A stretch of 64,000 nt of DNA from Micrococcaceae bacterium (GTDB lineage: Bacteria; Actinomycetota; Actinomycetes; Actinomycetales; Micrococcaceae), in contig JABXHI010000058.1 in assembly GCA_013393415.1 (NCBI GenBank), forward strand, positions 1 through 64,000, given 5' to 3'. The translations under genes and the position numbers were made by a program. The notes beneath the pieces were generated by a model, which made no database searches, had not been told where the DNA came from, and was given only the letters and a program-made list of their open reading frames with translations. Every line of letters starts with the position of its first letter. The first letter of the stretch is position 1. Positions 27,101-34,826 of this stretch are shown here, one piece after another.

Positions 27101-27614
27101 CCGTTTGCTCTTCCCCGGACCAACGGCAGAATACGAAGAGCATGTGAGGTTATACGGTGACACGTCTGTCTTGCATACTCGAGACTTCCTGTACGGCATG
27201 GTCGAAGGTCAAGAACACGTCATTTCATTGGGTAAGGGCGTACGGCTCTTGACCACCTTGCAAGCCGTTTCTGAAGCCGATGATAAAGGTGTCCGGACCG
27301 TGATGGTTACCCTCAATGGTCAGCAACGCCAAGTCGATGTTCGAGACCGTTCCGTCGAATCTAGTGTTCGTGAAGCCGAGAAAGCCGATACCGCTAACCA
27401 AGGTCATGTACCGGCACCCTTCTCAGGCACCGTCACCGTGTCCGTCGATGAGGGAACCAAGATTGAAGTCGGCGACACGGTTGCCACGATCGAGGCAATG
27501 AAGATGGAAGCAGGTATCACCGCACCGGTAGCCGGAACCATCTCTCGAGTAGTGCTACCCGAGGCAACACCGGTTGCCGGCAATGACCTCATTTTGGTCA
27601 TAGATCCAGCATGA
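24114..27614 (+). CDS. pyc: pyruvate carboxylase
   Basis: Pyc (about 1166 residues) carboxylates pyruvate to oxaloacetate, the anaplerotic step of the citrate cycle. In order: a biotin carboxylase domain (SKVLVANRGEIAVRAFRA, the glycine-rich GGGGRGMRRV loop, EMNPRIQVEHT), a carboxyltransferase domain (DTTFRDAHQSLLATRIRT, HTHDTSGGQ) and a C-terminal biotin carrier (AMKMEA, with the biotinylated lysine). I take TTG 24114, which follows GGAGGT at 4 nt; ATG 24162 (MFSKVLVAN) is a fair alternative. A start upstream at 23964 has no support. The gene is divergent from the ParA-like gene. Usual length is about 1130-1150. Confidence 0.95.
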   Translation: MAENQDNSAPRHGGEPMFSKVLVANRGEIAVRAFRACHELDAKTVGVFPYEDRNSIHRQKADEAYRIGEEGHPVRAYLDVDSIINTALEAGADAIYPGYGFLSENAELARKAETNGLTFVGPPADVLEQTGNKVASIRAAERAGVPVLKSTEPSADADELIGQADDIGFPLFVKAVAGGGGRGMRRVEQSSDLAEALKSAMHEAETAFGDPTAFLEQAVLRPRHIEVQVLADHHGNVVHLFERDCSMQRRHQKVIEIAPAPNLDDELRERLYADAVKFAKAMDYRNAGTVEFLVDTEGERAGQHVFIEMNPRIQVEHTITEEITDVDLVATQLRIAAGASLDELDIRQDELYVRGSAIQCRITTEDPTNDFRPDTGKITAYRSAGGSGIRLDGGTIYTGAEISPHFDSMLVKMSARGRDFKTAQRRARRALAEFRVRGVATNIPFLLNVFDNQQFIEGDVATDFIDKNPYLTQISRSQDRGSRALSYLADVTVNQPYGPRIEGMDPRKKLPRFPGDKSDEPDRSPFDGPSKVDPPTGWRDTLLKKGPEGFAQALRDYDGLAVTDTTFRDAHQSLLATRIRTRDMLAAAPAVSHLMPNLVSAEVWGGATYDVALRFLSEDPWERLARFREEMPNIPLQMLLRGRNTVGYTPYPQRVTEAFVEEAAETGVDIFRIFDALNDVNQIIPAIRAVRDNTASVAEAALCYTGNLLDPHEKLYTLDYYLGLAEDMVNAGAHVLAIKDMAGLLRPAAATKLVSALRENFDLPVHLHTHDTSGGQLATLMAASEAGVDAVDTAIAAMAGTTSQVSMSALVAATDNTSRETGLSLEHVSGMEPYWESVREIYAPFESGLPSPTGRIYAHEIPGGQLSNLRQQAIALGLGERFESIENMYEAANNILGDIVKVTPSSKVVGDLALALVSANADPVDFEENPRNYDIPDSVIAFLSGQLGDPPGGWPEPFRTKALEGRKATGVEIEEISNEDAEKLSESGQVRRTTLNRLLFPGPTAEYEEHVRLYGDTSVLHTRDFLYGMVEGQEHVISLGKGVRLLTTLQAVSEADDKGVRTVMVTLNGQQRQVDVRDRSVESSVREAEKADTANQGHVPAPFSGTVTVSVDEGTKIEVGDTVATIEAMKMEAGITAPVAGTISRVVLPEATPVAGNDLILVIDPA

Positions 27615-27657
27615 CGCTCGATGTGAACTCGTAGCTCACTACCGGATTCGGAACCGA

Positions 27658-27663
27658 TACACT
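27658..27663 (+). promoter_or_regulatory. -10 box for a leaderless mtr mRNA
   Basis: TACACT ends 6 nt before the mtr ATG (27670). No ribosome site is present between. The distance puts the expected transcription start at or next to the start codon. A -35 box is not clear. Confidence 0.45.
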
Positions 27664-27669
27664 GTTGGC

Positions 27670-29097
27670 ATGAACATCGAAAAGTACGATCTTGCCATCA
27701 TCGGTTCCGGATCCGGTAACTCTCTTATCACCCCGTATTGGGACGACAGAAAAGTCGCCATCATTGATGCTGGAATCTTTGGTGGCACATGCCTCAACGC
27801 TGGCTGCATTCCCACAAAAATGTTTGCCTACCCGGCGCAGTTAGCCTCGACTCCTCAGCAGGTCGCTCCGCTTGGCATCGACATGGCATTCGAATCTGCA
27901 GATTGGCCTGAGATTCGTGACCGTATTTTCTCGCGTATCGATGCAATCTCGGCAGGCGGTAAGAGGTATCGCGACGTCGAACTTGAGCACACCACATTGA
28001 TCACAGAAGAAGTACATTTTTCCGGACCCAAACAGTTGACAAGTCAAACCGGTCGCGTGCTCGAAGCCGACCAGATTGTGATCGCGGCAGGTTCACGACC
28101 AAGCTTTCCGTCCGTCCCTGGTGTCCACCTGCCAGGAGTGCATACTTCCGAAACTGTGATGCGCCTCCCCGAGCTACCGAAGCGCATCATCATCGTCGGT
28201 GGAAAATATATTGGTTCAGAATTCGCGGCCATTTTTGCCGGCTTGGGCGCAGAAGTTATCCAGGTGAACCGTTCCGGTCGACTCTTGTCCAGCCACGATC
28301 ACACCATCTCGGATGAGTTCACTCGTGTAGCCAGTGGCCATTGGCAACTTGAAATGAACCAAACGCTGCACTCCATTGAACAAGAAGGCCACCAGTTGCG
28401 TGTAAACGTCAGTGAAACCGGCGGGAACTTGAACGAGATTAGTGGGACATACACTTCGGACGTGGTGTTGCTGGCAACCGGTCGCGTACCAAATACGGAT
28501 CGCATGAATCTTGAGGCCGCCGGGATAGACACCTTCAACGATTTTATCGCCCGCGATGAATACCTCCGGGTGCTGTCGAATGATGAACCGGTGGAAGGTG
28601 TCTGGGCGATCGGTGACATCGCAAATGATCAGATGCTGAAACACGTGGCCAATCATGAGCAGCGCGTCGTATCGCACAATATGGAACATCCAGACAATAT
28701 GAAACCCGATACGTTGGATGCCATCCCTGCAGGAGTGTTTACCCGACCGCAGATTGCAACCGTCGGGCTAACCGAAGACCAGGCAAAGATCCAATACGGA
28801 AGCGAAGCGATCACTACAAAGATCCAGGCCTATGGCGATACAGCCTATGGCTGGGCTATGGAAGACTCTGACGGATTTGTGAAACTCATTGCCAACACAT
28901 CTACCGGGAAGCTACTCGGGGCTCACATCATGGGACCAGAAGCCACAAATCTGCTTCAACCCGTGATTATGGCCATGTCGTTTGGGATAACAGCTCACCA
29001 GATGGCGCGGGGACAGTACTGGATTCATCCAGCGATGGCAGAAGTCGTCGAGAACGCGCTCCTCGGCTTAGATGTTCCCGAGTCCGGTCTGCTCTAA
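27670..29097 (+). CDS. mtr: mycothione reductase
   Basis: The 475-residue flavoprotein reduces oxidised mycothiol (mycothione) with NADPH, keeping the cytoplasm reduced. The FAD loop is AIIGSGSGN, and the redox pair is C41 and C46 in FGGTCLNAGCIPTK. The C-terminal HPAMAEVVENALLGL carries the active-site His-Glu. The active-site spacing and the SGSGN loop fit mycothione reductases better than glutathione reductase or lipoamide dehydrogenase. Its presence implies mycothiol and thus an actinobacterial host. It lies 55 nt after pyc, apparently with its own promoter, and ends before a hairpin terminator. Confidence 0.9.
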   Translation: MNIEKYDLAIIGSGSGNSLITPYWDDRKVAIIDAGIFGGTCLNAGCIPTKMFAYPAQLASTPQQVAPLGIDMAFESADWPEIRDRIFSRIDAISAGGKRYRDVELEHTTLITEEVHFSGPKQLTSQTGRVLEADQIVIAAGSRPSFPSVPGVHLPGVHTSETVMRLPELPKRIIIVGGKYIGSEFAAIFAGLGAEVIQVNRSGRLLSSHDHTISDEFTRVASGHWQLEMNQTLHSIEQEGHQLRVNVSETGGNLNEISGTYTSDVVLLATGRVPNTDRMNLEAAGIDTFNDFIARDEYLRVLSNDEPVEGVWAIGDIANDQMLKHVANHEQRVVSHNMEHPDNMKPDTLDAIPAGVFTRPQIATVGLTEDQAKIQYGSEAITTKIQAYGDTAYGWAMEDSDGFVKLIANTSTGKLLGAHIMGPEATNLLQPVIMAMSFGITAHQMARGQYWIHPAMAEVVENALLGLDVPESGLL

Positions 29098-29114
29098 TCT
29101 CCCTGATATGTGTA

Positions 29115-29153
29115 AAACGGCCCGGTCCTTCGTATTGAAGGGCCGGGCCGTTT
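29115..29153. terminator. bidirectional terminator between mtr and the acyl-CoA ligase
   Basis: The arms AAACGGCCCGGTCCTTC and GAAGGGCCGGGCCGTTT (17 bp, one G-T pair) enclose a 5-nt loop. The stem sits between two convergent genes and starts and ends with A/T runs. Confidence 0.9.
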
Positions 29154-29164
29154 CGTGAGATCAA

Positions 29165-30976
29165 TTACTGATTTGCCGTCTGATAAATGTCGTCAATCAA
29201 GTCCGTGTAGTCACGCATGATGGCTTCACGACGAATCTTTAGTGACGGCGTCATTTGTCCGGCTTCGATCGTGAAGTCTTCCGCAGAGATACGGAACTCA
29301 CGAATCGATTCGGCCCGTGAGACCGATTCATTTGCCTGATCAATGAGCCCCTGGACATGTTCGGCAACTGCTGGATGTTTCGACATCTCCACCATGCTCA
29401 TGTCCTGGTCCAAGTCGTGCTGTTTCAACCAGGAAGGGGCGGTTTCTTCATCGAGGGTGATAATGGCCGCTACGAACTTCTGATTATCGCCGACGACGAC
29501 GACCTGCGAGATGAGACTGTCTGCTCGAATTTGGTCCTCGAGTTGGGCTGGGGCAACGTTCTTCCCACTGGCGGTGACGAGGATTTCTTTTTTACGACCG
29601 GTGATTGTTAAATATCCCTGCTCGTCTAACCGGCCGACGTCCCCGGTAGCAAACCAGCCATCCACCATTTCTTCGGCGGTCTTATCTGGCAGATTGCGAT
29701 AGCCCTTGAAGACGCACACACCAGAGGCCAGGATTTCACCATCATCGGCAATTCGAATACCACAACCTGGAACGGGTAACCCAACGCTGCCCACGCGGGT
29801 CTTTCCGGGACGATTGACCGTCACCGGAGCCGTCGTTTCGGTCAGTCCATAGCCTTGTTTAATATTTACACCGACGCCCCGGAAGAAATGGCTCAGATAG
29901 GCACCGAGCGGCCCACCGCCCGAGATCGCATCCTTCACATTGCCACCCATCGCTGCACGAATCTTGGTGTAGAGGAGCTTGTCGAAGACCCAGTGTTTTA
30001 TGCGCAGCCCGACCGGGACATGGCCGGCTTCTGTCGCCTTGGAATAGTCGACTGCGACCTCAGCACCGCGTTCAAAAATCTTCCCTTTGCCGCCTTCTTG
30101 AGCATTGAGCAGTGCAGAGTTGTAGACCTTTTCGAATACCCGGGGTACAGCGAGCAAGAAATCGGGCTGATACGACTTCAAATCGGGTACAAGTTGCTTC
30201 ACATCTGGTGTGTGTCCGACTTTGGCACCGGCGGCTAAAGCTTGGAAAGAAATGAACCGGGCAAAAATGTGCGCTAACGGGATAAACAGGACGGTCTTGC
30301 TGTCACGCGTCAATACAGTGCTCATCTCCGAGCGCAACACATTCATTGATAAGTTGACAAGGTTTCCGTGGGTGATCATGCACCCCTTGGGCTTACCCGT
30401 CGTACCGGAGGTATAGACGATGGTCGCCACATCATCCAGGTTGGCTTTGGAACGACGCTGTTCCATTTCATTCGCGTCCGGTCCTGAATCTGCATGTGCC
30501 CGGAGGTCATCGAGCCCTGCTTCCATGACCCATATGCCATTGAGGTCGGGCAGCCCCTCGCGTTTGATAGCGGCATGAACGGCTCGCGCATGTTCTTGCT
30601 TCTCGACGATGGCAGCTTTGACCATAGAGTCTTCTAAGATCCACGCGATCTGAGATGGCGAGGACGTCTCGTAGATTGGTACCGTCACCGCGCCCGCGTA
30701 CATAATCGCAAGATCAAGGAGTGTCCACTCATAGCGAGTAGGGCTCATAATGGCTACTGAGTCCCCAGCTTTAATGCCTTTTGCAGCCAGAGCACGGGCA
30801 ATCGTTTGGACATCTGCGCGGAACTCTTCGGCGCTGACATCGGTCCATTCCCCAGCCTGGTGTTGGCGCGCGAATAAAGCGTGGTTCGGGTCTTGGTTGT
30901 ATTGATCCTCGACGAGATCGGTCGCGTTTGAATCGTGTGGTGTCTCTGCAACCGGTGGAATGATGATTTCTTGCAA
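29165..30976 (-). CDS. long-chain fatty-acid CoA ligase (AMP-forming)
   Basis: The 603-residue enzyme activates fatty acids as acyl-AMP and then acyl-CoA. The AMP-binding motif is IVYTSGTTGKPKGCMIT; GYGLTETTAPVTVN is the A5 motif; FATGDVGRLDEQGYLTITGRKKE has the catalytic Asp and hinge; the final basic stretch LKIRREAIMRDY is typical of FadD15-like ligases. The chosen start is TTG 30976 (MQEIIIPPVAET), with AAGGAG 5 nt upstream; the ORF can be extended to ATG 31018, but that start has no ribosome site. It is a single gene on the minus strand, convergent with mtr. Confidence 0.92.
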   Translation of the reverse strand: MQEIIIPPVAETPHDSNATDLVEDQYNQDPNHALFARQHQAGEWTDVSAEEFRADVQTIARALAAKGIKAGDSVAIMSPTRYEWTLLDLAIMYAGAVTVPIYETSSPSQIAWILEDSMVKAAIVEKQEHARAVHAAIKREGLPDLNGIWVMEAGLDDLRAHADSGPDANEMEQRRSKANLDDVATIVYTSGTTGKPKGCMITHGNLVNLSMNVLRSEMSTVLTRDSKTVLFIPLAHIFARFISFQALAAGAKVGHTPDVKQLVPDLKSYQPDFLLAVPRVFEKVYNSALLNAQEGGKGKIFERGAEVAVDYSKATEAGHVPVGLRIKHWVFDKLLYTKIRAAMGGNVKDAISGGGPLGAYLSHFFRGVGVNIKQGYGLTETTAPVTVNRPGKTRVGSVGLPVPGCGIRIADDGEILASGVCVFKGYRNLPDKTAEEMVDGWFATGDVGRLDEQGYLTITGRKKEILVTASGKNVAPAQLEDQIRADSLISQVVVVGDNQKFVAAIITLDEETAPSWLKQHDLDQDMSMVEMSKHPAVAEHVQGLIDQANESVSRAESIREFRISAEDFTIEAGQMTPSLKIRREAIMRDYTDLIDDIYQTANQ

Positions 30977-31083
30977 CGTTGCTCCTTCTGCGTGGTAGTG
31001 GCGTGAGATATGTGTCACATTCTACTGGCTGGTAGCTTTAATGACGAGTTGCCAGGCGTAGTTCTCGTCGTCAAAAACCACTG

Positions 31084-31533
31084 TCAAACTTTCGCACCGT
31101 TTCCGTAGTCGTCGTCATCAGACGGACCTCGATGTGCCCACGTCTTTGGCAATAAGAAGAATAAACTCAGACCACCTCCAAAAAAGCCCACCAGGGTAAT
31201 GGCCGACAGCCACCACGGTAGCTGCCAGCCGCCGAGAGCAGCTAGGATCCATAGGAACGCACTGCCAATCACAACGCTCCACGACAAGATAGTTCTGGGG
31301 TTGCCTGTGGCAAACGGGCTTGGCTCGGGTGGCTGAAAGTCTTCGATCTCTTCGTCGGCCAGAGTGTAATCTCGAGGACCGGCCTGGGGCAGCGACTGGG
31401 ATACGAAACCCTCTGAGGGCTGCGGTTCGTTATCTTCGCTGGCGGGTTTTGATTGCGCTTGTTGTTCGGTGCCGCCGAGACGGCGAACTATATCTTCCCA
31501 CTCTTCGTCATGGTTCATGTCGTCACGAGTCAT
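31084..31533 (-). CDS. small two-helix membrane protein
   Basis: A 149-residue protein of no family known to me. The first 85 residues are hydrophilic and acidic (EEWEDIVRRLGGTEQQ). Two transmembrane helices follow (ILSWSVVIGSAFLWILAAL, then WWLSAITLVGFFGGGLSLFFLL, separated by GGWQLP). The tail is short and acidic. The ATG at 31533 has a GGAG about 7 nt upstream. It overlaps the end of the hydrolase gene by 11 nt, so the two are likely co-transcribed. The region upstream of the ATG in the longer frame is not supported. Confidence 0.65.
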   Translation of the reverse strand: MTRDDMNHDEEWEDIVRRLGGTEQQAQSKPASEDNEPQPSEGFVSQSLPQAGPRDYTLADEEIEDFQPPEPSPFATGNPRTILSWSVVIGSAFLWILAALGGWQLPWWLSAITLVGFFGGGLSLFFLLPKTWAHRGPSDDDDYGNGAKV

Positions 31534-32314
31534 CTGATGCTCCCGAAAGCTGCATAAGTGTCGCCACGCTGTGCTCGTGGATGACCTCGGCGTCAAAGTC
31601 CAGTGTTGCCACGTGGTAACTGCGGTCAAGAACGACCTTTTGAAACAGCCCTGAACTCGTGTTGTTTTCGAGAGTTTTTGCCGAGGAAGCCGGTACGATG
31701 TGGTCTTGTGTGGACCAGTAGAGCTTCACTGGTGCGCTAATGCGAGATAAGCGACGCCTTGCCGTGGAAAAAAGCCTCGCGAGTTGGTGGACCGCCGCCG
31801 TGGGAGTACGATCATAGGCTTGTTCGGATACGCCCGGTTTCTTGATATCGCCGGCGAGGGGGCCAACTGTTGGTACCAGACGGTGGATGAATGACGAGGC
31901 GATTGCACCGACACAGTCGAGTGGTTTAAAGCTGAGTGCCGGATTGACCACGAAGGTGACATCAACGGGTCGGTTTGCGGCCGCGTCGAGAGCGAGTGTG
32001 CCTCCCATGGAAAGTCCTCCCACCGCGATGTGGTCAAAACCCTGACGAAAGAGCCCATCCAGTGCTTGCTGGACATCAATGCGCCATTGCCGTGCTGTGG
32101 TGCACGACAAGTCGACGACGCTGGTGCCGTGTCCGGACAACAGCGGGATGTGAACCGTTGCTCCTGCGGCCGCCAGCGCGTGTCCCCATGGCAGCACCGC
32201 CGACGGTACAGACGTGAAACCGTGCAGTAAGAGCACAGCCCAACGAGCCCCTTGCTTGGCTAGAGGACCGGTAGGCTGCGGTGCGAGAAAAACAGAAGAC
32301 TGCTGCGTATTCAT
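31523..32314 (-). CDS. alpha/beta hydrolase, carboxylesterase-like
   Basis: A 263-residue serine hydrolase, similar to Est30-type carboxylesterases. The nucleophile elbow is GLSMGG. The oxyanion LLLHGFTSVP motif precedes it. The acid and His of the triad are probably Asp in TQDHIVPASS and His in SYHVATLDFD. The start is uncertain: ATG 32314 (MNTQQSSVF) gives a normal length and leaves a promoter region. Longer starts at 32326 or 32413 are possible; none has a strong ribosome site. The substrate is unknown. The gene is divergent from the DAHP synthase. Confidence 0.82.
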   Translation of the reverse strand: MNTQQSSVFLAPQPTGPLAKQGARWAVLLLHGFTSVPSAVLPWGHALAAAGATVHIPLLSGHGTSVVDLSCTTARQWRIDVQQALDGLFRQGFDHIAVGGLSMGGTLALDAAANRPVDVTFVVNPALSFKPLDCVGAIASSFIHRLVPTVGPLAGDIKKPGVSEQAYDRTPTAAVHQLARLFSTARRRLSRISAPVKLYWSTQDHIVPASSAKTLENNTSSGLFQKVVLDRSYHVATLDFDAEVIHEHSVATLMQLSGASDDS

Positions 32315-32441
32315 TACCACCAGCATAGTTGGCTGATTCCCACCGATGAACAGTGGGGATGCATCGCCTTGTTTTTCTGCTAGCAACAGGGGATTTTGGG
32401 CTTTCAGCGTCATGAACTATCGGACACAAGTGGTTGCGCCG

Positions 32442-32447
32442 TATGCT
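32442..32447 (+). promoter_or_regulatory. -10 box for a leaderless DAHP synthase mRNA
   Basis: TATGCT lies 7 nt before the ATG at 32455, with no ribosome site between. The -35 is weak. It fits transcription from or very near the start codon. Confidence 0.45.
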
Positions 32448-32454
32448 GGTCTGC

Positions 32455-33852
32455 ATGATGTTTGACACTGCGGAAAACTTTCAGGCTATTGAGCCTTTCG
32501 GTACCAATCTCTCCCAGGGTGCCGCGGATTATCCTGGCTTGGATGAATGGCGGAATTTTGATGTGCAACAAGCGCCGCAGTGGTATGACGAAACGGTCCT
32601 CGAAGACAGCCTGAGTGAACTGTCCCACGTGCCCCCGCTTGTTTTTGCTGGCGAGGTTGACGTGCTGCGTGAGCGTTTGGCTCAGGCGGCGGCCGGTAAA
32701 GCATTCGTCTTACAAGGTGGCGATTGCGCTGAGACGTTTGCCGGCGCGACCGCGAATAAGATTTCTTCCCGTGTGCGAACCATTCTCCAAATGGCTGCCG
32801 TGTTGACCTACGGTGCTTCGATGCCCGTCGTCAAAATGGGTCGCATGGCTGGCCAGTTCGCAAAGCCACGGTCATCCAATATGGAAACTCGTGGGGATAT
32901 CACCCTGCCATCATTCCGTGGAGAAATCGTAAACGGCTTCGACTTCACCGAAGAGTCTCGCCGTCATGATCCACGGCGTATGGTGCAGGCATACCATACC
33001 GCTGCTTCCACATTGAACCTCATCCGGGCATTCACGACCGGTGGCTTCGCTGACTTACGTACCGTGCATTCTTGGAACAAGGGCTTTATGTCGAACCCTG
33101 CATATGCGCGTTTCGATGAACTTGCAGCAGAAATTGATCGCGCCGTGCGTTTTATGGAAGCAGCTGGCGCGGATTTCGACGCGTTGAAAACCGTCGAATT
33201 CTTTTCCGCACACGAAGCACTGCTGCTTGACTACGAACGTGCGCTGACTCGACTGGATTCACGCACCGGACTGCCCTACATTACGTCATCACACTTTGTG
33301 TGGATTGGGGAACGTACACGCCAGGTTGATGGAGCGCATGTCGACTATCTCTCACGAATTCGTAACCCAATTGGTGTAAAGCTTGGCCCAACGACGACGG
33401 TTGACCAAGCCATGGCACTCATTGAAAAGCTTGATCCAAACCGTGAACCAGGTCGTTTGACGTTCATCGCTCGGATGGGGGCCGACACCATTCGGGAGAA
33501 CCTTCCGGCCATTATGGAAGGCGTTAAAGCTCAAGGAGCACAACCACTGTGGATTACTGACCCCATGCACGGTAATACCATTACTGCCGCGAATGGATAT
33601 AAAACCCGCCGTCTCGAAGACATCATGAGCGAAGTCCGTGGTTTCTTCGAAGTAGCTCAGGCCACGGGTACTCATCCGGGCGGTTTGCACATTGAACTGA
33701 CCGGTGACGATGTCGCTGAATGCCTTGGTGGATCTGTTGCTGTAGACGAGTCGGCGTTCGATGAACGCTACGAGACTCTGGTGGATCCTCGTTTGAACCA
33801 TCAGCAATCACTTGAACTCGCGTTCCTCGTGGCGGAATCACTGGCACGCTAA
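32455..33852 (+). CDS. aroG: class II 3-deoxy-7-phosphoheptulonate (DAHP) synthase
   Basis: This 465-residue enzyme joins phosphoenolpyruvate and erythrose-4-phosphate, the first step of aromatic amino-acid synthesis. It is the class II (mycobacterial/plant) type, unlike AroF/G/H of E. coli. VLQGGDCAETF, KMGRMAGQFAKPRSS and WIGERTRQVDGAH are class II signatures; MHGNTI is the metal/substrate region. Two adjacent ATG codons (32455 and 32458) open the frame; the further upstream start at 32434 lacks a ribosome site. It sits divergent to the esterase and next to an inverted regulator and transporter. The enzyme is usually feedback-inhibited by aromatic amino acids. Confidence 0.93.
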   Translation: MMFDTAENFQAIEPFGTNLSQGAADYPGLDEWRNFDVQQAPQWYDETVLEDSLSELSHVPPLVFAGEVDVLRERLAQAAAGKAFVLQGGDCAETFAGATANKISSRVRTILQMAAVLTYGASMPVVKMGRMAGQFAKPRSSNMETRGDITLPSFRGEIVNGFDFTEESRRHDPRRMVQAYHTAASTLNLIRAFTTGGFADLRTVHSWNKGFMSNPAYARFDELAAEIDRAVRFMEAAGADFDALKTVEFFSAHEALLLDYERALTRLDSRTGLPYITSSHFVWIGERTRQVDGAHVDYLSRIRNPIGVKLGPTTTVDQAMALIEKLDPNREPGRLTFIARMGADTIRENLPAIMEGVKAQGAQPLWITDPMHGNTITAANGYKTRRLEDIMSEVRGFFEVAQATGTHPGGLHIELTGDDVAECLGGSVAVDESAFDERYETLVDPRLNHQQSLELAFLVAESLAR

Positions 33853-33880
33853 CCGCCGAAACGGTGCGGGGCTTGACGGG

Positions 33881-34738
33881 CTAGGGGATCAGCCCGTACT
33901 TGCGCGCCATCACAACAGCTTCGTGTCTATTGTGTACATGGAGCTTGCTCAGGATGGTGCGCATGTAGCCTTTCACAGTCACGGGCTTGAGCGATAGCCG
34001 GTTTGCGACTTCCGCGTAGCTGCACCCCATCGCGACTTGAGATAAGACTTCGAGTTCGCGTGCCGTCAAATCCGGGGCGGGCTGAGATCGCTCTCTGCCT
34101 CGCTCCAGCTGACCTGCGATAGCACGTATGGTCGCCGCAGTTTCCTGATCAACAGTCGAATTTGCCAACCCGATGAGCTCAGCATAGGCGGTTCGAACAG
34201 CATCAACCATGCCCTGATAGTCGGGTTCACTGACATGTTGAGCCTGATCTAGCAGCTCAGTGCGACGATCAACTTCATCACGGATTTTGATCTCGTGACC
34301 GATCTGGTTGGCAAGTGTTGCGGTTTCTTTCACAATGCGTTCCCCAAGAGCATTGCCATCACGGGTTGAAGTGTAAATCATCCCGCGAGGCTTCAGGTCC
34401 ACCATGACAGGTATCGCATAGATCGACATGATGGCTTCGCGACGCACGACTCCATCAAACTCATGCGTGATGTGATTGGATCGAACATAGTTGCCTGCCC
34501 CAATCGGGCGGCCTTCCAGTGCAGCCCGGCCACCGATGCCCTGACCAATCGGCACCGTGACATTATTCAGAGCACGTGTCCGTCCCCCAAAGACCTCACT
34601 AATGGCCAGGTCATCACCATGGAAGATCCCGCCAAAAGTAACTGCGCTGCTTCTTGACGAATGAATATTGCGCAGGCTGGATTTGACCAAGTTGAGATCA
34701 CTGGGACGATACAGGGCTTGGCTTCGAGAGACGGACAT
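33881..34738 (-). CDS. GAF-LuxR transcriptional regulator
   Basis: A 285-residue regulator. Residues 20-145 resemble a GAF-type ligand-binding domain (VPIGQGIGGRAALEGRPIGAGNYV, similar to the GAF domain of actinobacterial sigma-factor-like activators). The C-terminus is a LuxR/GerE helix-turn-helix (LTARELEVLSQVAMGCSYAEVANRLSLKPVTVKGYMRTILSKL), with the LTAREXEVL signature. This architecture resembles regulators of catabolic genes. ATG 34738 has AAGGAG 7 nt upstream. It lies 88 nt upstream of the MHS transporter gene in the other sense of the pair: both are on the minus strand, with the regulator last. A joint role in transporter control is likely but unproven. Confidence 0.82.
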   Translation of the reverse strand: MSVSRSQALYRPSDLNLVKSSLRNIHSSRSSAVTFGGIFHGDDLAISEVFGGRTRALNNVTVPIGQGIGGRAALEGRPIGAGNYVRSNHITHEFDGVVRREAIMSIYAIPVMVDLKPRGMIYTSTRDGNALGERIVKETATLANQIGHEIKIRDEVDRRTELLDQAQHVSEPDYQGMVDAVRTAYAELIGLANSTVDQETAATIRAIAGQLERGRERSQPAPDLTARELEVLSQVAMGCSYAEVANRLSLKPVTVKGYMRTILSKLHVHNRHEAVVMARKYGLIP

Positions 34739-34826
34739 GGCACTCCTTCTATGTGACGACTGCCACTAGGATCTCTAGTATGTTACGTCAGTACATATTG
34801 ATTGCAAAAGGCGTGGTCACGCGTTC